From the NCBI GenBank assembly GCA_002724825.1, contig PBPU01000017.1, forward strand, positions 20,528-28,741: a stretch of 8,214 nt of DNA. The letters are read 5' to 3'. The stretch comes from Acidimicrobiaceae bacterium. Lineage in GTDB: Bacteria; Actinomycetota; Acidimicrobiia; Acidimicrobiales; UBA8592. Below are positions 5,355 to 8,214 of this stretch, in pieces. The stretch's first letter is position 1, and each line of letters starts with the position of its first letter. Under the pieces are notes generated by a model. The model was given only the letters and a program-made list of their open reading frames with translations, was not told the origin of the DNA and ran no database searches. The translations under genes and the position numbers were made by a program.

Positions 5355-7603
5355 TGTCACTTCTTGAAGAGGGTATCGCATCTGCTGCAGGGGTTGGAGT
5401 ATCTGCTACTAGGCCAGACGGAAAAGAAAAGGCACGAGGCGATTTTTTATTCTCAAATGACCTAAGTTCTGAGGACATGCTTTGGGGGCAAACTTTGCGG
5501 TCACCATACCCCTCAGCAAAGATCAGAAAAATTGACTTTTCACAAGCCCTTGCAATGGATGGAGTCCATGCAATTCTGACTGCTGATGATGTCCCTGGAG
5601 AGAACATATTCGGGTTAGAACACCCTGATCAACCTGTTTTAGCCTTTGATCTAGTTCGATATGTTGGTGAACCAGTTGCTATTGTGGCTGCAAACCACCC
5701 AGAAGTTGCTAAAAAAGCTGCTGATGCAATCTATGTAGATTATGAAGAGTTAGACCCGCTAGTCAACAGCCAAAAAGCGATCAAAGCTGCGCCTATTCAC
5801 CCAGAGGGAAATATCATACGCCATTTGGTTATAAAACATGGCGACCCTGATGCTATCGGAAATATCATCGTTGAAGGCGAGTACGAGGTTGGAATGCAGG
5901 ATCAGGCATTTCTTGGGACTGAGTCAGGAATCGCTTTCCCTTCTGCTGATGGAGGGGTTGATCTACACATATCAACACAGTGGCTTCATTCTGATAAAGA
6001 CCAAGTAGCGTCCGCCTTAAATTTACCTGATGACCTTGTGAGGGTAACTCTCGCAGGAGTCGGAGGTGCTTTTGGGGGCAGAGAAGATGTAAGCATGCAT
6101 GTGCATCTTTGCATGCTTGCGATGCACACAGGGCGGCCAGTCAAAATGGTTTATGACCGAAACGAGTCATTTCTTGGTCACGTGCATCGCCACCCTGCAA
6201 AAATATGGTTTCGGCATTCCGCAGACGAGTCTGGTTTACTGGTCAAGGTCGAGGCTAAGGTAGTACTTGACGGAGGGGCGTATGCCTCTACAACATCTGC
6301 TGTTTTAGCAAACGCGTGTTGCTTTTCCGTAGGCCCTTATCGTGTTCCCAATGCTGTCATTGAGGGGTGGGGTGTGAGAACGAATAACCCACCTTGTGGG
6401 GCGATGCGAGGTTTCGGGAACGTCCAAACCTGTTTTGCTGCTGAGGCACAGATGGACAAATTAGCAAAAGCCTTATCTCTTGATCCGGTTGAATTTAGAT
6501 TACTGAATGCACTAGAGACTGGAGATACATTAATTACCGGGCAGGAAATTACTGGAACCGCTCCAGTCAAGGAAGTTCTAACATCTCTTGCCGAATATCC
6601 TCTTCCCGAACCTATTAAAAGTGGACTTTTAGATTTACCAGGAGGAACAGGAAGAACAACAGATAAGTCCCATGTGAAAAGAGGCGTTGGATACGCAGCG
6701 TCGATTAAGAACTTGATGTTCTCTGAAGGATTTGATGATTTCTCTGAGGCGCGCTGCATTATTTCTGACGGCGAAGTTCTTATCAAGTCAGCTTGCGTTG
6801 AGGTAGGGCAAGGCTTCGTAACCTTGGTTGGCCAAATAGTGGAAGAAACATTAGGAATAACAGATGCAACAATCCTTCCTGTCGATACATCAATAGGGTC
6901 CGCTGGTTCAACATCAGCAAGCAGACAGACGTGGATGTCTGGTGGCGCAGTTTTGAAGGCCTGCGAGGCAGTGGTCAATGCCCTAATTATCGATCTTTCA
7001 TCAGAAAACGGCGTTGCATACGACAAATCGGGTTTAAATCTAGTCTCGAAAGATGGCTCTCATTCCATAGATATAGCTACTGCTCTTCAAGGACGAAATT
7101 ATGATGAGCATGTTACACATCGCCATAAACGCACTTTCCCCCTTGATCACAATGGGCAAGGTAACGCTCACGTTTCGTTTGCGTTTGCTGCTCATCGTGC
7201 TGTGGTTGATGTTGATGAGGAATTAGGATTGGTTCGTGTCGTAGAAATAGCCACTTCACAAGATGTTGGAAGAGTTCTGAATCCTGTTCAGGCTAGAGGG
7301 CAAATCGAAGGAGGAATTGCTCAAGGACTAGGTCTTGCCTTACTTGAAGATCTGGTTCTCAATAATGGCAAGATACTTAATGCGAATTTCACTGACTATC
7401 TTCTTCCTACATCAATGGATATACCCCCAATCAAGATTGCTTCCCTTATTGAACAGTCAGAGCCTGGAGCACCTTTCGGAGCAAAAGGAATTGGCGAACC
7501 TCCTGTAATTTCATCTACTCCAGCTATTATTTCAGCCGTTAGGAATGCGACAGGTAAAAAGCTAAATCGGGTTCCAATAAAACCAGAAGATCTTGTCTTT
7601 TAG
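5354..7603 (+). CDS. Molybdopterin-binding (large) catalytic subunit, xanthine dehydrogenase-like
   Basis: This 749-residue protein has the usual length for the large subunit of XdhA/PucD/CoxL-type hydroxylases. Residues 1-140 form the a/b hammerhead domain (RGDFLFSNDL, VRYVGEPVAIVA). The molybdenum domain contains GGAFGGRED at 237-245, with E244 aligning with bovine xanthine oxidase Glu802. GAMRGFG at 349-355, VGQG at 484-487 and KGIGEPP at 711-717 follow, with E715 as the catalytic base (bovine Glu1261). GAMRGFG places it among purine or heterocycle hydroxylases, not form I CO dehydrogenase, whose AYxCSFR loop is absent. The position of bovine Arg880 appears to be N320 (VLANACC), and no Arg lies between residues 303 and 329, so true xanthine specificity is uncertain. 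Its ATG overlaps the stop of the small subunit (TGATG). Confidence 0.93.
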   Translation: MSLLEEGIASAAGVGVSATRPDGKEKARGDFLFSNDLSSEDMLWGQTLRSPYPSAKIRKIDFSQALAMDGVHAILTADDVPGENIFGLEHPDQPVLAFDLVRYVGEPVAIVAANHPEVAKKAADAIYVDYEELDPLVNSQKAIKAAPIHPEGNIIRHLVIKHGDPDAIGNIIVEGEYEVGMQDQAFLGTESGIAFPSADGGVDLHISTQWLHSDKDQVASALNLPDDLVRVTLAGVGGAFGGREDVSMHVHLCMLAMHTGRPVKMVYDRNESFLGHVHRHPAKIWFRHSADESGLLVKVEAKVVLDGGAYASTTSAVLANACCFSVGPYRVPNAVIEGWGVRTNNPPCGAMRGFGNVQTCFAAEAQMDKLAKALSLDPVEFRLLNALETGDTLITGQEITGTAPVKEVLTSLAEYPLPEPIKSGLLDLPGGTGRTTDKSHVKRGVGYAASIKNLMFSEGFDDFSEARCIISDGEVLIKSACVEVGQGFVTLVGQIVEETLGITDATILPVDTSIGSAGSTSASRQTWMSGGAVLKACEAVVNALIIDLSSENGVAYDKSGLNLVSKDGSHSIDIATALQGRNYDEHVTHRHKRTFPLDHNGQGNAHVSFAFAAHRAVVDVDEELGLVRVVEIATSQDVGRVLNPVQARGQIEGGIAQGLGLALLEDLVLNNGKILNANFTDYLLPTSMDIPPIKIASLIEQSEPGAPFGAKGIGEPPVISSTPAIISAVRNATGKKLNRVPIKPEDLVF

Positions 7604-7700
7604 TTTCTAAAGTTTTAAATTAATCGTTTGCTTTGTATATCAAACCTACTTATCTGGTAATGATAGAAAACGTATCTGTTGCGACGGTGAGGACTTTGGT
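7604..7700 (+). other. Short gap between hydroxylase and permease genes
   Basis: These 97 bases are AT-rich and contain no convincing hairpin with T-tract, no good promoter pair and no small gene. The lack of a terminator allows transcription to run from the hydroxylase genes into the permease gene. Confidence 0.4.
7689..7693 (+). promoter_or_regulatory. Ribosome binding site that decides a TTG start
   Basis: GAGGA lies 7 nt before TTG 7701. No in-frame ATG or GTG exists nearby upstream of the first membrane segment, and the first in-frame ATG (7881) is well inside the protein, so this site supports TTG as the initiator of the permease. Confidence 0.6.
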
Positions 7701-8214
7701 TTGATATTATTCCGAAAATTTCATGGAATTATTATTCCTTTGGGCGCAGCAATAGCAGCTTTGTCCATTGGCGCAATTATTATTGCAATTCTCGGCGCAA
7801 ACCCATTTGATGGATACTGGGCACTTCTTCAAGGGGCTTTTGGTGATACTGATGCGCTTTCAGATACTGCAGTTCGTGCAATGCCTTTACTTCTAGTAGG
7901 TGTAGGAATTTGTATTGCCTTTAGAGCTGAAGTCATTAACATCGGAGGCGAAGGACAAATTGTCTCTGGGGCGCTCTTATCAACCATTACAGTTCTATAC
8001 CTGCCTACCTTGCCACCGCTTGTCATAATCCCCTTAGTTCTCATTGCAGGTCTAGTGGGAGGTGGTATTTGGGGTGCTATCCCAGGAGCCCTGAAAGCAT
8101 ATCTCGGAGTTAATGAAATCCTTTCTACGATCATGTTAAACATTGTCGCTATCCAAGTCATGAACTATCTGTTAAGAGCCCCATTGATAGACCCTATAGA
8201 AATAGAAAGAGGAA
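7701..8214 (+). CDS. ABC transporter permease, nucleoside/BMP type (NupP/YufP-like), cut by the window end
   Basis: The frame stays open to the window end, giving 171 residues of an inner-membrane permease; about half or more of the protein is likely missing. Hydrophobic segments are visible near residues 10-31, 60-74, 87-101, 106-125 and 141-158. FRAEVINIGGEGQI at 74-87 is the conserved cytoplasmic EAA-like region of sugar/nucleoside permeases, and GVNEILSTIMLN at 136-147 is characteristic of the BmpA-dependent nucleoside group (NupP/YufP, partner of NupQ). Such systems import nucleosides or purine bases. The ATPase, the second permease and the binding protein are not in the window; they would be expected downstream. 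It is encoded 97 nt after a purine-hydroxylase-like operon, which supports a nucleobase or nucleoside substrate. The start is a TTG supported by GAGGA 7 nt upstream. Confidence 0.88.
   Translation, partial: MILFRKFHGIIIPLGAAIAALSIGAIIIAILGANPFDGYWALLQGAFGDTDALSDTAVRAMPLLLVGVGICIAFRAEVINIGGEGQIVSGALLSTITVLYLPTLPPLVIIPLVLIAGLVGGGIWGAIPGALKAYLGVNEILSTIMLNIVAIQVMNYLLRAPLIDPIEIERG

Noticed and set aside
6337..7026. Long open frame (229 codons) on the minus strand
   Set aside because: It lies wholly inside the large hydroxylase subunit gene, whose protein has all family motifs; the antisense translation resembles no family I recognise and is rich in Ser/Thr/Pro, as expected of a shadow frame.
5354..7603. 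Form I carbon monoxide dehydrogenase (CoxL)
   Set aside because: The AYxCSFR active-site loop is absent; the equivalent loop region reads GAMRGFG, as in xanthine dehydrogenase-like enzymes.
7604..7700. Intrinsic terminator after the hydroxylase genes
   Set aside because: The T-rich stretch at the gene end has no GC-rich stem before it.
7829..8161. Minus-strand frame of 110 codons
   Set aside because: It is antisense to the ABC permease, whose conserved motifs define the real frame.

Overview
The window is a gene-dense bacterial chromosome segment with moderate to low GC. It has short intergenic gaps, 1-nt start/stop overlaps and purine-rich ribosome binding sites. A probable CofC tail (coenzyme F420 synthesis) lies next to a PIG-L/MshB-type deacetylase, and a SerA-DUF1015 pair and a molybdenum hydroxylase follow. 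This mix would fit a free-living, aerobic heterotroph such as an uncultured actinobacterium (Acidimicrobiia-like) or a SAR202-type Chloroflexota. The placement is inference; no rRNA or other phylogenetic marker is present. I see no tRNA, rRNA, mobile element or CRISPR array.

Layout. Positions 1-819 (+): the last 26 codons of a nucleotidyltransferase, probably CofC-like, then a complete PIG-L deacetylase. Positions 827-3246 (-): a serine operon, serA followed by a DUF1015 gene, converging on the PIG-L gene. Positions 3247-3433: a divergent control region. Positions 3434-7603 (+): a purine-type phosphoribosyltransferase, then the three subunits of a xanthine dehydrogenase/CO dehydrogenase-family hydroxylase in the order FAD, 2Fe-2S, molybdopterin, joined by 1-nt overlaps. 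Positions 7701-8214 (+): the first 171 codons of a BMP/nucleoside-type ABC permease, cut by the window end.

The right half reads as a nucleobase/nucleoside acquisition and oxidation module. The permease would belong to an importer, the hydroxylase would oxidise a purine-like heterocycle, and the phosphoribosyltransferase would return a base to the nucleotide pool. The hydroxylase has the catalytic Glu and the GAMRGFG motif but no Arg where bovine xanthine oxidase has the substrate-binding Arg880, so its substrate is open.

The most unusual feature is in serA. The dehydrogenase domains are intact, but a TAA interrupts the C-terminal ACT domain. The same frame continues for 47 more recognisable ACT codons to a TAG that sits 2 nt before the DUF1015 start. 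This is a nonsense mutation, a sequence error, or a split or readthrough ACT domain.
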